A DNA stretch of 64,000 bases from Actinoplanes siamensis (GCF_016862395.1 NZ_BOMW01000012.1:237189-301188); one strand, 5' to 3'; counted from the stretch's first letter, positions 16,196-24,821 are shown. Program-made: numbers and translations. The notes: generated by a model from the sequence alone, not told the origin.

Positions 16196-16951
16196 GTGGA
16201 CGAGGCGAGCTTCCTGGCCGGCTACGACCCCCGGGCCTATCCGTCCGTCGCCGTCACCGTCGACGTGGTGGCGCTGACGATCCGCGACGGCAAGCTCTGC
16301 GTCCTGCTCGTCGAGCGCGGTGAGCAGCCGTTCGCCGGCCACCGCGCGCTGCCCGGCGGCTTCGTGCGGGAGGAGACGCTGGACGAGGCGGCGCTGCGGG
16401 AGCTGGCCGAGGAGACCGGCCTGACCTCCGGCGAGGCGGCCGGCGAGCTCGACCGGGTGCACTTCGAGCAGCTCCGGACGTACGGGAATCCCGGTCGTGA
16501 CCCCCGCATGCGGATCGTCTCGGTCGCCTATCTCGCCTTCGCGCCACACCTTCCGGAGCCGACCGCCGGCAGCGACGCCGCCCACGCCTACTGGGTCCCC
16601 GTCGAGGAGGCCAAGGACCTGGCCTTCGACCACGACCAGATCCTCGCCGACGGCCTGGAGCGGGCTCGCGACAAGCTCGAGTACACACCGCTGGCCACCG
16701 CCTTCGTCGGCACCGACTTCACCATCTCCGAGCTGCGCCAGGTCTACGCCGCCGTCTGGGGCGAGGAGCTGCACGCCGGCAACTTCCACCGCAAGGTGCT
16801 CTCGGTGCCGGGCTTCGTGGAGAGCACCGGGGAGACGGCGGCGCGCGGCGGCGAGCGCGGCGGCCCGAAGGCGAAGCTCTACCGGGCCGGTGACGCGCGG
16901 CTGCTCCATCCGGCCCTGCTGCGGCCGACCCGGGAGGACAGAGTGCGATGA
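16196..16951 (+). CDS. Nudix hydrolase with C-terminal winged helix (NrtR-like)
   Basis: 251 residues. Residues 54-76 form a complete Nudix box (G-x5-E-x7-RELAEETGL), so hydrolase chemistry on an ADP-ribose-like nucleotide is possible. The C-terminal part from about 165 (FTISELRQVYAAVWG, then FHRKVLSV) is the winged-helix region of the NrtR-type Nudix regulators of NAD and ADP-ribose metabolism. AGAAGGA lies six bases before the GTG. The 16-bp tandem array directly upstream is the obvious operator. Its stop overlaps the next gene by ATGA. Repressor, enzyme or both cannot be decided from sequence. pnuC and prs, both relevant to NAD supply, lie 14-17 kb away. Confidence 0.85.
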   Translation: MDEASFLAGYDPRAYPSVAVTVDVVALTIRDGKLCVLLVERGEQPFAGHRALPGGFVREETLDEAALRELAEETGLTSGEAAGELDRVHFEQLRTYGNPGRDPRMRIVSVAYLAFAPHLPEPTAGSDAAHAYWVPVEEAKDLAFDHDQILADGLERARDKLEYTPLATAFVGTDFTISELRQVYAAVWGEELHAGNFHRKVLSVPGFVESTGETAARGGERGGPKAKLYRAGDARLLHPALLRPTREDRVR

Positions 16952-17151
16952 ACCCGGGATACGCGACCTCCGTCCGGCTCGACCGGATCTCCTTCGACGA
17001 GGCGGCCGCCCGGATCGCGGCGGCCCGCACGTCCGCCGCGCTGAGCGGCGCCACCGGGCTGGGCATCGAGCCCCTGCGCCGGCTGCGCACCCACGGCCGC
17101 CCCGACTACCGCCCGCAGAACGCGTGGCGGCTCCTGGCCGAGTTCGACTAA
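16948..17151 (+). CDS. small hypothetical protein coupled to the Nudix gene
   Basis: 67 residues, starting in an ATGA overlap with the Nudix gene. Sequence features: SVRLDRISFDEAAARIAAARTSAA, read as two short pieces, an amphipathic helix, and a basic C-terminus PLRRLRTHGRPDYRP. No membrane segment or cysteines. I do not recognise a family. The coupling and the vWA gene 40 bases downstream suggest a functional unit with both. Confidence 0.7.
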   Translation: MNPGYATSVRLDRISFDEAAARIAAARTSAALSGATGLGIEPLRRLRTHGRPDYRPQNAWRLLAEFD

Positions 17152-17191
17152 TTGATCCCCCAGCGATACCGGATTGTAGGGAGAGACGACC

Positions 17192-18112
17192 ATGGGAAGC
17201 GGACGCTGGTCCACAGACGTCTACGCCGCCGCCGAGAACTACCACGCGCCGACCGGGCGGAGCGCCTTCGCCGACAGCGACAGCGGCGCCCGGCCGGTGC
17301 ACCCGCGGCTCGACCCGAAGGGCGTGTTCATGCGGGAGAGCCGGGACAGCGACGAGCAGCCGGCGAGCACCCCGATCGTGGTGATGGTCGACGTCACCGG
17401 CTCGATGGGCACCGTGCCGCGGGTGCTGCGGACCAAGCTGCCGCAGCTGCCCGGCCTGCTGGCCCGCAAGGGGTACGCGGTCGACCCGCAGATCATGTTC
17501 GGCGCGATCGGCGACGCCACCTGCGACCGGGTGCCGCTGCAGGTGGGCCAGTTCGAGTCGGACAGCCGGATGGACGAGAACCTGTCCCGGATCGTGCTGG
17601 AGGGCGGCGGGGGCGGCCAGAAGCGGGAGTCCTACGAGCTCGCGATGTACTTCCTGGCCCGGCACGTGGTCACCGACGCGGCGGCACAGCGCGGACGCAA
17701 GGGCTACGTCTTCCTGATCGGCGACGAGCTGCCGTACCGGGAGGTCAAGCCGGACGAGGTCCGCACGGTCATCGGCGACGAGCTGCTGGAGCCGATCGCC
17801 GTCGAACAGATCGTGGCCGAGTTGCGGCGCAAGTTCGAGGTCTTCTTCATCCTGCCCGGCGCCGCCGGCCACGGCGGGGACCGCGAGGTGCTCGACACCT
17901 GGCGCGGCCTGCTCGGGCAGAACGTGCTGGAGCTCGACGATCTGGACGCGGTCTGCGAGACCATCGCGCTCACCGTCGGCCTCGGCGAGGACCACGTCGA
18001 CCTGGACGAGGGGCTGGACGACCTGGCCGCCTACGGGTCGGCCGCGACCGGCTCGGTGGCCGGGGCGCTCCTGCCGTTCGCCGACCGGTCGCCGCGGATC
18101 CGGAGACTGTGA
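17192..18112 (+). CDS. vWA domain protein of the Nudix/NAD-linked cluster
   Basis: 306 residues. VMVDVTGSMG near residue 66 is a MIDAS D-x-T-x-S form, with further Asp in FGAIGDATCD and FLIGDELPY; a Gly run (GGGGGQKRES) lies near 136-145. The C-terminal tail is acidic. GGGAGAG lies nine bases before ATG. The domain covers most of the protein, unlike the MoxR partner at 4383. Likely a soluble metal-dependent scaffold. Its stop overlaps the start of a truncated adenylosuccinate-synthetase-like frame (TGATG), which implies that a longer operon once existed. Confidence 0.85.
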   Translation: MGSGRWSTDVYAAAENYHAPTGRSAFADSDSGARPVHPRLDPKGVFMRESRDSDEQPASTPIVVMVDVTGSMGTVPRVLRTKLPQLPGLLARKGYAVDPQIMFGAIGDATCDRVPLQVGQFESDSRMDENLSRIVLEGGGGGQKRESYELAMYFLARHVVTDAAAQRGRKGYVFLIGDELPYREVKPDEVRTVIGDELLEPIAVEQIVAELRRKFEVFFILPGAAGHGGDREVLDTWRGLLGQNVLELDDLDAVCETIALTVGLGEDHVDLDEGLDDLAAYGSAATGSVAGALLPFADRSPRIRRL

Positions 18113-18324
18113 TGACCGGCCACGTGGCGGTCGTCGACCTGGGCTACGGCGACGCCGGCGAGGGCGGAAAAACCTCCCAGGACCAGCCGGGCGCCCGGGG
18201 CCGGCCGGCAGAGGTCCCTCGAGGCTCCCGGGAGACCTCCCCGGACCAGCCGGCCTTGCGCGGCCGGCTCTCCGGGGTGGCTACAGGTACATGCCGGTGG
18301 GCGGGGCCTGGTTCGGGACGGTGA
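18112..18324 (+). pseudogene. truncated remnant of an adenylosuccinate-synthetase-like gene
   Basis: The ATG at 18112 overlaps the vWA stop. The first 16 or so residues, MTGHVAVVDLGYGDAGEG, match the start of synthetase-like proteins whose phosphate loop reads LGxGDxGKG; here Lys has become Glu. After residue 18 the similarity ends and the frame runs through a GC-rich hairpin repeat (18172-18277) into antisense of the next gene, so the ORF of 70 codons is not a functional enzyme. Most likely the rest was deleted and the join now serves as a terminator. The family call is from memory of similar Nudix/vWA clusters. Confidence 0.5.
18172..18277. terminator. repeat pair with long hairpin between convergent units
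   Basis: A 19-base unit (ACCTCCCAGGACCAGCCGG) at 18172-18190 recurs with one change at 18235-18253. Each copy is followed by a palindrome: CCGGGCGCCCGG in the first, and in the second a hairpin from 18239 to 18277 with arms CCCCGGA/TCCGGGG and AGCCGGCC/GGCCGGCT. It lies between the vWA operon (+) and the DUF5925 gene (-), so it can terminate both. Confidence 0.65.
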
Positions 18325-19429
18325 CCGGCCGGGCGCCGGTCTTCAGGGCATAGAGCTCGGCGAGCGTGGCGCCGTCCGGGCCCACCCCGGCCGACGTGCC
18401 CAGCCAGTCGACCGCCTCCTGGTACGGCAACCGGCCCACCTCGATGCTGGCCAGGCACCGGCCCGGCCGGATCACCGCCGGGTGCAGCGCGGACAGGTCC
18501 TCGTTCGTGGTGATCGCGATCAGCGCGTTGCGCCCCTGCCCGAGCAACCCGTCGGTCAGGTTGAGCAGGCGGGACAGCGACTGCCCGGCGCTCGCCTTGG
18601 CGTCGCCGCTGATCAGCTCGTCGCAGTCCTCCAGCATCAGCAGCCGCCACTTCGGCTCGTCCTCGTCTCCGCTGCCCAGCGCCACGCTCATCAGGTACGC
18701 CGGGTCGCCGAACAGCCGCTCCGGGTCGAGCACGCAGTCCACCTGGCACCACGAGCGCCACTGCTGGGCCAGCGCCCGCAACGCCGTGGTCTTGCCGGTG
18801 CCCGGCTCGCCGTGCAGCAGCAGGAGCCGGCCGGTGACGGTCGACGCGTCGATCGCCATCAGCCGCTCCAGCGTGTCGCCGACCGGGCGGGCGTAGTTCC
18901 GCTTGATCGTCTCCCACGGCGCGGCGCCGATCTCCCGCTGGGTGCGGCGCGGGCCGTGCGGGCCGTAGTGCCAGAAGCCGACAGGCACGCTGTCGTCGGC
19001 CGGCGCCGGCTCCTCCACCGCGCCGGCGGTCACCGTGCCGATGATCGTCTCGGCCAGCTCGCTGCTGACCGCGGTGACCGTGACCCGGGCGCGGCGGCTC
19101 TGCTTCCAGCGCATCACGTGCAGGGTCCAGCCGTCGCCGACGCTGAGCCGGCCGTGGCCGTCGTCCTCCAGCGCGTCCCGCACCACCCGGGCCTCCGGGA
19201 CGGTGAGCGGCGCGTCGGCGCGCAGGTTCTCCAGCCAGGTGGTACGGCCGAACGGCTCGCGCCCGGTGACGAACGGATCCAGGGCGATCAGATCCACCAG
19301 GTCCACCAGCCGGTCGCCGTCGTCGACGGCGCCGGAGAGGGGAAGGGCGGGCGGTATCACGCCGGGCGCGCGGGCGGCCGGGACCGCCGCACCGTTGGCA
19401 CGGTCGAGGGGCTGGTGGGGGGTCCGCAT
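18281..19429 (-). CDS. DUF5925 domain AAA ATPase
   Basis: 382 residues. The N-terminal 170 residues fit the DUF5925 region (DPFVTGREPFGRTTWLENLR); the C-terminal part is an AAA ATPase with Walker A HGEPGTGKTT, Walker B LLMLEDCDEL and an Arg-finger-like VIRPGRC. AAA proteins of this type are cytosolic remodellers; the substrate is unknown. I start at ATG 19429, immediately preceded by GGGGGG; longer in-frame starts add an unconserved Arg-rich stretch. Monocistronic. It converges on the Nudix/vWA operon. Confidence 0.82.
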   Translation of the reverse strand: MRTPHQPLDRANGAAVPAARAPGVIPPALPLSGAVDDGDRLVDLVDLIALDPFVTGREPFGRTTWLENLRADAPLTVPEARVVRDALEDDGHGRLSVGDGWTLHVMRWKQSRRARVTVTAVSSELAETIIGTVTAGAVEEPAPADDSVPVGFWHYGPHGPRRTQREIGAAPWETIKRNYARPVGDTLERLMAIDASTVTGRLLLLHGEPGTGKTTALRALAQQWRSWCQVDCVLDPERLFGDPAYLMSVALGSGDEDEPKWRLLMLEDCDELISGDAKASAGQSLSRLLNLTDGLLGQGRNALIAITTNEDLSALHPAVIRPGRCLASIEVGRLPYQEAVDWLGTSAGVGPDGATLAELYALKTGARPVTVPNQAPPTGMYL

Positions 19430-19506
19430 CCCCCCATGATCGCGGCCGGCCGGCCTGGTGGCATCCCCTTTTTCCGCGCCATCAGCGCCGGTGCGTACCG
19501 AATCCG

Positions 19507-19941
19507 TCAGCGTCTGGTCAGCAGGAAGACCGGGATCAGCCGGTCGGTCCTGGTCTGGTAGCTCGCGTAGTCCGGGAACGCCTCGACCGCCCTCGCCCAC
19601 CAGACCTCCCGCTCGGCGCCGGACAGCTCCCGCGCCGTGTAGTCGTGCCGCTCCGCGCCGTCCTGCAGCTCCACGTGCGGGTTCTTGCGGAGATTGTGGA
19701 CCCACACCGGGTTCTTCGGGGCGCCGCCGAGGGAGCCGACCACGAGGTACTCCCCCTCGTGCTCCACCCGCATCAGCGCGGTCTTGCGCAGCTTGCCGGT
19801 CTTCGCGCCGATCGAGGTCAGCACGATGATCGGCCGGCCCTGGATGTCGTTGGCCTGGGCGCCGTCTGTCGCTTCGTACTTCTCGGCCTGCTCACGGGCC
19901 CAGTCGGAGGTGCTCGGTTGGTATTCACCGGTCAGCGGCAT
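19507..19941 (-). CDS. nitroreductase-family deazaflavin (F420)-dependent oxidoreductase
   Basis: 144 residues, the usual length for Ddn-like split-barrel enzymes that use F420. Diagnostic stretches are [40 protein letters not shown] and [18 protein letters not shown] 19941 begins [10 protein letters not shown], the usual family start; an upstream start is not supported. The substrate is not predictable. It shows that the host makes or uses coenzyme F420, as actinobacteria do. Confidence 0.9.
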   Translation of the reverse strand: MPLTGEYQPSTSDWAREQAEKYEATDGAQANDIQGRPIIVLTSIGAKTGKLRKTALMRVEHEGEYLVVGSLGGAPKNPVWVHNLRKNPHVELQDGAERHDYTARELSGAEREVWWARAVEAFPDYASYQTRTDRLIPVFLLTRR

Positions 19942-20054
19942 AGCCCCGAGTCTACGGCGGATCGATCGCACCTCAACCGCACCCGGCGATCGACCGGTCC
20001 GCACTCCGCCGGACGGACCTTTCCTCAAGACGGTCGACGAGAGGCGGGAACGGC

Positions 20055-21740
20055 ATGCGGGCGATCACGGGTGTGCTGACGGTGGCACTGGCCGCCCTGG
20101 GCGTGGTGACCGCGCCGGACCCCGCGCTGGCCGCGGAGCCGGCCCGCGTGGTCGCCACCGCGCTGGACGCCGAGGGCCGCCCGGTGATCACCGTGCACGA
20201 GGCGCGCGACCGGGCCACCGCGACCCGCCTGGCGCTGCGGGCGCAGCCCTCCGGGGAGGCGGTCGCCGTCGAGACCGACGGGATCGTGCGGGCGCTGGGC
20301 GGCCGGGCGGGCGGACGCGTCGTGGAAGCCGCCGTGCCGGCGGGCTCCGACCCGTACCGCGCCCGGCAGTGGGATCTGGACACGATGAACGTGCCCGCCG
20401 CCTGGCAGCGGTCGACAGGCGCCGGGGTGACCGTCGCGGTGGTCGACACCGGGGTGGACGCGTCCCACCCGGACCTGGCCGGCCAGGTGCTCGCCGGCTA
20501 CGACGCCATCGCCGGCAAGGCCGGCGGCAACACCGACCCGCAGGGTCACGGCACCCACGTGGCCGGCACGATCGCCGCGCTGACCGGCAACGGGATCGGC
20601 GTCTCCGCTGTCGCGCCGGGCGTGCGGATCCTGCCGGTTCGGGTGCTGGGCGCGAACGGCGCGGGTTACGACTCGGACACCGCCGAGGGCATCGTCTGGG
20701 CCGCCGACCACGGCGCCAACGTGATCAACATGTCGCTGGGCGGGCCGCAGCCGTCCAGCGCGATCGCCAACGCGATCGCCTACGCCCGCGGCAAGGGCGT
20801 GGTCGTCGTCGCGGCGGCCGGCAACGACCGGGCCAAGGGCAGCCCGGTCAACTACCCGGGCGCCAACCCGGGCGTGATCGCGGTGGCCGCGACCGACTCC
20901 GCGGACACCGTGGCGCCGTACTCGAACGCCGGCGGCTACGTCGACGTGGCCGCGCCCGGCAGCGGCATCCTGAGCACCTACCCGACCGCGCTCGCGGCCG
21001 GCGGCTACGCCATGATGAACGGCACCTCGATGGCGGCGCCGCACGTCGCGGCGGCCGCCGCGCTGCTGCTCGGCGCCCGGCCCGAGCTCACCCCGGACCA
21101 GGTGGAGTCCGTTCTGGAGACCTCCGCCGCCGACCTCGGCCCGGCCGGCCGGGACAACGACTACGGGTACGGCCGGATCGACGCCGCCGCGGCCCTCGCC
21201 GCCGCCGGCGCCCCGGTGGTCGCCGCGCCGGTCGCCGCGCCGGTCGCCGCGCCCACCGTCCGCGCCAGTGTGACCAGCCGTTCGGTCACCTACGGGACGA
21301 AGACCAGCACCACCTTCACGGTGACCTCCTGGGCGGGCAAGCCGGCCTCGATCTGCGTCTCGATCGCCGGCGCCTCGTGGGCCTGCAACCCGGTGCGCAC
21401 CAGCTCGACCGGCACGTTCACGCTGACCCGTACCGCGACGGCGTCGTTCCGGGCCCGCCTGACCGCCTCCGGGGTGTCGGCGACCAGCACGTACACCGTC
21501 CGGGCGGCGGTCTCGGTGAGCCGCTCCGCCAAGCGGACGCTGACCGTGAGGGTGACCGGCGCCGCCGGGCAGAGGCTGACCGTGCAGCGCTACCTCAACA
21601 AGCGCTGGATCACGGCGAAGACCTACACCGCCAGGAACAGCCACACGATCACCGGCCTGGCCGGCGGCGGCAGTTACCGGGTGGTGCTGGCCTCCACCCC
21701 CGCGGTGCTCGGCGTCACCAGCCCGGCGGTGTCGGTCTGA
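20055..21740 (+). CDS. secreted S8 (subtilisin-like) serine protease
   Basis: 561 residues. Signal peptide (residues 1-27), short propeptide, catalytic Asp131 (VVDTGVD), His165 (GHGTHVAG) and Ser325 (NGTSMAAPH). A linker with three copies of [14 protein letters not shown] units (about 395-410) leads to a beta-rich C-terminal domain with VTSRSVTYG and [18 protein letters not shown], similar in type to that of the protease at 8492-10315. The two catalytic domains are close paralogues. GAGAGGCGGGA precedes the ATG. The last 45 bases of coding sequence and stop are duplicated downstream (21701-21794). Confidence 0.92.
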   Translation: MRAITGVLTVALAALGVVTAPDPALAAEPARVVATALDAEGRPVITVHEARDRATATRLALRAQPSGEAVAVETDGIVRALGGRAGGRVVEAAVPAGSDPYRARQWDLDTMNVPAAWQRSTGAGVTVAVVDTGVDASHPDLAGQVLAGYDAIAGKAGGNTDPQGHGTHVAGTIAALTGNGIGVSAVAPGVRILPVRVLGANGAGYDSDTAEGIVWAADHGANVINMSLGGPQPSSAIANAIAYARGKGVVVVAAAGNDRAKGSPVNYPGANPGVIAVAATDSADTVAPYSNAGGYVDVAAPGSGILSTYPTALAAGGYAMMNGTSMAAPHVAAAAALLLGARPELTPDQVESVLETSAADLGPAGRDNDYGYGRIDAAAALAAAGAPVVAAPVAAPVAAPTVRASVTSRSVTYGTKTSTTFTVTSWAGKPASICVSIAGASWACNPVRTSSTGTFTLTRTATASFRARLTASGVSATSTYTVRAAVSVSRSAKRTLTVRVTGAAGQRLTVQRYLNKRWITAKTYTARNSHTITGLAGGGSYRVVLASTPAVLGVTSPAVSV

Positions 21741-21794
21741 GTCCGGCCCCGCGATGCTCGGCGCCACCGGCGCGGCGATGTCGGTCCGAGTCCG
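21701..21794 (+). repeat. imperfect 49-bp tandem duplication across the stop codon of the S8 protease
   Basis: Bases 21701-21745 and 21750-21794 agree at 39 of 45 positions. The first copy contains the TGA stop; in the second the same position is CGA. The translated copies would be [11 protein letters not shown] and MLGATGAAMSV. The rest of the gap to the next gene (21795-21978) has TGACGTCA at about 21913 and no further gene. Confidence 0.75.
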
Positions 21795-21978
21795 CCGGGG
21801 AACATCGGCCGGCGCCGCCCCGGCCGCGGAGCTCGGCTCGGTCCCGGGACGTACGGCCGGGTTCCCGGAACCCGCGTGGCCTGCACCGCCGGCGACGTCC
21901 GAGGGCCCGCTGACGTCACTGTGACGCTCGCCCCGGGAGGCGACCGGACGTAACGATCATGCGGTTTACTCGTATCCC

Positions 21979-22578
21979 ATGGGCATCATCTCCCGGGGCT
22001 TCGGCGGGCGGCGGCGGGACTCCGCGCCGGACCTGCCACCCGGTCAATATCTGACACAGGATTTCCCGGTGCTCTCCGCCGGCCCGACGCCGCGCATCCC
22101 GCTGGACCGGTGGAGCTTCACCATCACCACCGAGACCGGCCGGAAGCACACCTGGGACTGGGCGGAGTTCACCGCCCTGCCGGCCGAGGAGATCACCAGG
22201 GACATCCACTGCGTCACCAAGTGGTCCAAGCTCGGCACCACGTGGAAGGGCGTCTCGCTGGACACCCTCTTCGAGGATGTGGAGACCGCCGCGGACTACG
22301 TGATGGCGCACAGCAAGGGCGGCTACACGACCAACGTGCCGCTGCAGGACCTGCTCGACGGGCAGGCGTGGATCGCGTACGAGTTCGACGGCGAGCCGCT
22401 CGACCCGGAACACGGCGGCCCGGCCCGCCTGCTGATCCCGCATCTGTACTTCTGGAAGTCGGCCAAGTGGGTCAACGGCCTGGAGATGATGCACGAGGAC
22501 GAGCCCGGCTTCTGGGAAGCCGCCGGCTACCACACGTACGGAGACCCGTGGCTGGAACAGCGCTACCAGGGCGACTGA
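21979..22578 (+). CDS. sulfite-oxidase-like molybdopterin-dependent oxidoreductase
   Basis: 199 residues, the short actinobacterial form of the sulfite oxidase fold (Moco domain only). The loop DIHCVTKWSKLGTTWKG holds the Cys that ligates molybdenum; HGGPARLLIPHLYFWKSAKW is also typical. No Tat or Sec signal is visible, so it appears cytosolic. A flavin reductase is encoded directly after it, with a 4-base overlap, and probably supplies electrons. No clear ribosome-binding site precedes ATG 21979, and the leader may be very short. Confidence 0.9.
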   Translation: MGIISRGFGGRRRDSAPDLPPGQYLTQDFPVLSAGPTPRIPLDRWSFTITTETGRKHTWDWAEFTALPAEEITRDIHCVTKWSKLGTTWKGVSLDTLFEDVETAADYVMAHSKGGYTTNVPLQDLLDGQAWIAYEFDGEPLDPEHGGPARLLIPHLYFWKSAKWVNGLEMMHEDEPGFWEAAGYHTYGDPWLEQRYQGD

Positions 22579-23297
22579 TCTGGCAGGCCGCCACGGTCTC
22601 CGCGGTGCGCGCGGAGACCCCGTCGGCCCGCACGATAGTCCTGGACATCCCGGACTGGCCCGGTCACCTCCCCGGGCAACACCTCGACCTGCGGCTCACC
22701 GCCGAGGACGGCTACTCCGCGCAGCGCAGTTACTCGATCGCCTCGGACTGGCCCGGCGCGGGCCCGGTCGAGATCACCGTCCAGCGGCTGGAGGACGGCG
22801 AGGTCTCGCCGTACCTGACAGACGTCGTGGAGCCCGGTGACCGGATCGAGCTGCGCGGCCCGATCGGCGGCTGGTTCGTCTGGCGCTCCGCCCAGCCGGC
22901 GCCGGTCCTGCTGGTCGCCGGCGGTTCCGGCGTGGTCCCGCTGATGTCGATGATCCGCGAGCGTGGCCGGTTGCGGGCCCGCCAGCCGTTCCGGCTGATC
23001 TACTCGGTGCGCACCCCGGAGGACGCCAGTTTCGCCGGCGAGCTCAGGCGCCGGGTCCGCGACGACCCGGGCCTGGACGTCCACTTCGTCTACACCCGCA
23101 AGACGCCGGACGGCTGGCCCGCGCCGCCGAAGCGGATCGACGTCGCCACGCTGAACTCGCACGGCTGGCCGCCGGACTTCGCGCCGGACGTCTTCGTCTG
23201 CGGCCCCACGTCGTTCGTCGAGACCGCTGCCGACATCCTGGTCGCGCTCGGCCACGACCCCAGCAAGGTCCGCACCGAGCGTTTCGGCGGCGGCTGA
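22575..23297 (+). CDS. ferredoxin/flavodoxin NADP reductase-type FAD oxidoreductase, partner of the Moco enzyme
   Basis: About 240 residues. RSYSIASDW is the FAD-binding RxYS motif; LLVAGGSGVVPLMSM is the NAD(P) loop; VFVCGPTSFVETAA is the C-terminal signature. No iron-sulfur cluster motif follows. Start choice: no ATG exists. CTG at 22575 overlaps the previous TGA (CTGA), copying the ATGA couplings seen elsewhere here, and gives the usual length; GTG 22548 (overlap 31 bases, GGAGA upstream) and GTG 22605 are alternatives. Role: electron transfer from NAD(P)H to the sulfite-oxidase-like protein. Confidence 0.85.
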   Translation: MIWQAATVSAVRAETPSARTIVLDIPDWPGHLPGQHLDLRLTAEDGYSAQRSYSIASDWPGAGPVEITVQRLEDGEVSPYLTDVVEPGDRIELRGPIGGWFVWRSAQPAPVLLVAGGSGVVPLMSMIRERGRLRARQPFRLIYSVRTPEDASFAGELRRRVRDDPGLDVHFVYTRKTPDGWPAPPKRIDVATLNSHGWPPDFAPDVFVCGPTSFVETAADILVALGHDPSKVRTERFGGG

Positions 23298-23418
23298 CGG
23301 CGCTCGACGGCAACGTCCCGGGCGGCGACCCCGGCGGAGGTCTTCGCGACCGGGCCCGGCCCCGTCAGGGCCCGGCCGCCAGGAATCGGGACGCCGACCG
23401 CCCCTACCCCTGGATCGG

Positions 23419-23796
23419 TCAGCCGCCGAACGTGGTGCGCAGCCGCTGGGCCAGGCTCGGGGGTGGGGGTGGCGGCGTCGGGCGGCGGCCGGCCGTCGGG
23501 GTCGAGCGGCCGACCGGGCGGTCGTAGTCGGCGCTCGCGATGGCCTCGATCAGTTGCTCGTCGGTGAAGTGCTCGGAGCCCGGGATGGACGGGACGAAAC
23601 CGACCAGAATGCCGTCGCGCATGACCTGGGCCTCGAGGCCGGCGGTGCCGTCGTTGTCCCAGATCGCCTCGCGGCCGTCCGGCAGGACGACCCGGATCCC
23701 GCACTGTGTCAGGCCGGCGTGCGGAAGTTTCAGATGTGCGAAGACGTTGCGCCCGCGCAGCCGCTCGACGACGCGGCGGGCCCGGTTCTCTTCCAT
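23419..23796 (-). CDS. conserved hypothetical protein with proline-rich tail
   Basis: 125 residues. The N-terminal 90 residues look like a small alpha/beta domain (RVVLPDGREAIWDNDGTAG, then VGFVPSIPGSEHFTDEQLIEAI). A Pro-rich stretch (RPTPPPPPPS) precedes the end LAQRLRTTFGG. No membrane segment. Start at ATG 23796; an in-frame ATG at 23853 is possible, and neither has a clear ribosome-binding site. Not recognised beyond that. The gene lies alone between plus-strand units. Confidence 0.6.
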   Translation of the reverse strand: MEENRARRVVERLRGRNVFAHLKLPHAGLTQCGIRVVLPDGREAIWDNDGTAGLEAQVMRDGILVGFVPSIPGSEHFTDEQLIEAIASADYDRPVGRSTPTAGRRPTPPPPPPSLAQRLRTTFGG

Positions 23797-23876
23797 GCGA
23801 CCGAACGTAACGCGCCTTTCTGGGGACACGCTGAAGACCGGCTCGGTAGCCATTGAAACTACGTAGCAAAGCGCTC

Positions 23877-24002
23877 ATGTAACATCACCCAGGGACATAA
23901 CCCCAGGTTACATCGATGCATGTTACTCCCCTGTAACAGGAAAGTCACTGGATTCCATTTCTCGCGACCTTGACTTACTGTGCGGTAACCGAAGCGCTTC
24001 GG
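23877..24002 (+). promoter_or_regulatory. operator-rich leader of the SGNH hydrolase gene
   Basis: Five GTAAC/GTTAC elements lie at 23879, 23907, 23921, 23933 and 23985 in both orientations (ATGTAAC, GTTACAT, GTTAC, TGTAAC, GGTAACC). They are followed by CCGAAGCGCTTCGG (23989-24002), a perfect 14-bp palindrome with the central CG typical of LacI-family operators. TTGACT at 23970 may be a -35 element. Which regulators bind is unknown. Confidence 0.5.
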
Positions 24003-24038
24003 CCCCAGACATCCCCTCGTGGATATCGGAGGCCATCG

Positions 24039-24821
24039 ATGAGTAGGGCTACCGTCCTCGCCTGCCTCGTCTCCTCGTCCGTTCTCGCGCTCACCGTCGC
24101 CGCCGCCTCTCCCGCCCAGGCGGCCGGCGTCGACTACGTCGCCCTCGGCGACTCCTACTCGTCCGGGGTCGGCGCGCCCGGACAATCCGGCAGCTGCCTG
24201 CGCAGCAACTACAGCTACGCCGCGCAGTGGGCGGCGAAGAACAGCCCCACCTCGTTCCAGTTCCTGGCCTGCAGCGGCGCGGTCACCGACGACGTCCTGA
24301 AGACCCAGGTCCCGGCCATGGCAAGCGGGGCCGACCTGGTCAGCATCACCATCGGCGGCAACGACGCCGGCTTCGCGCCGACCGTGATCACGTGTCTGAC
24401 CAGCAGCGACGCCTCGTGCACCGCAAAGGTGAACGAAGGCAAGGCGTACGTCGCGAACACGCTGCCGGCCAAGCTCGACGCCACCTACAACGCGATCCGG
24501 GCGAAGGCGCCCGGCGCGAAGGTGGTGGTCCTGTCCTACCCGAACATCTTCGACACCTCGGCCGCGCTCTGCGAGATGAGCATGACCAAACGCAAGGCGA
24601 TCAACAGCGGCGCCCAGGTCCTGGACGACATGATCAAGGCGAGGGCGACGGCGGCGGGTTTCACGTTCGCCGACGTGCGCGACAACTTCGCGGGGCACGG
24701 GGTGTGCGCGTCCAGGCCGTACCTGAACGGCCTGACCATCATCCCGCCGCAGAACTCCTACCACCCGAACGGGAACGGGTACACGAACGGGTACCTGCCC
24801 GCCCTGACCGGCGCCGCCTGA
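24039..24821 (+). CDS. secreted SGNH/GDSL-type lipase/esterase
   Basis: 260 residues. Signal peptide ends at AQAAG (about residue 28). Block I is LGDSYSSG with the nucleophile Ser, block III is GGNDAGF, and block V is SYHPNGNGY with the catalytic His; six cysteines in the mature part suggest three disulfides as in Streptomyces SGNH lipases. GGAGG lies six bases before ATG 24039; an in-frame ATG at 23970 is upstream of the operators. Hydrolyses an ester, substrate unknown. Followed by a 15-bp hairpin. Confidence 0.9.
   Translation: MSRATVLACLVSSSVLALTVAAASPAQAAGVDYVALGDSYSSGVGAPGQSGSCLRSNYSYAAQWAAKNSPTSFQFLACSGAVTDDVLKTQVPAMASGADLVSITIGGNDAGFAPTVITCLTSSDASCTAKVNEGKAYVANTLPAKLDATYNAIRAKAPGAKVVVLSYPNIFDTSAALCEMSMTKRKAINSGAQVLDDMIKARATAAGFTFADVRDNFAGHGVCASRPYLNGLTIIPPQNSYHPNGNGYTNGYLPALTGAA

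Noticed and set aside
23877..24038. The leader of the SGNH hydrolase as a riboswitch
   Set aside because: The repeated GTAAC elements and palindrome fit protein binding better; I could not fold a known riboswitch core from it.
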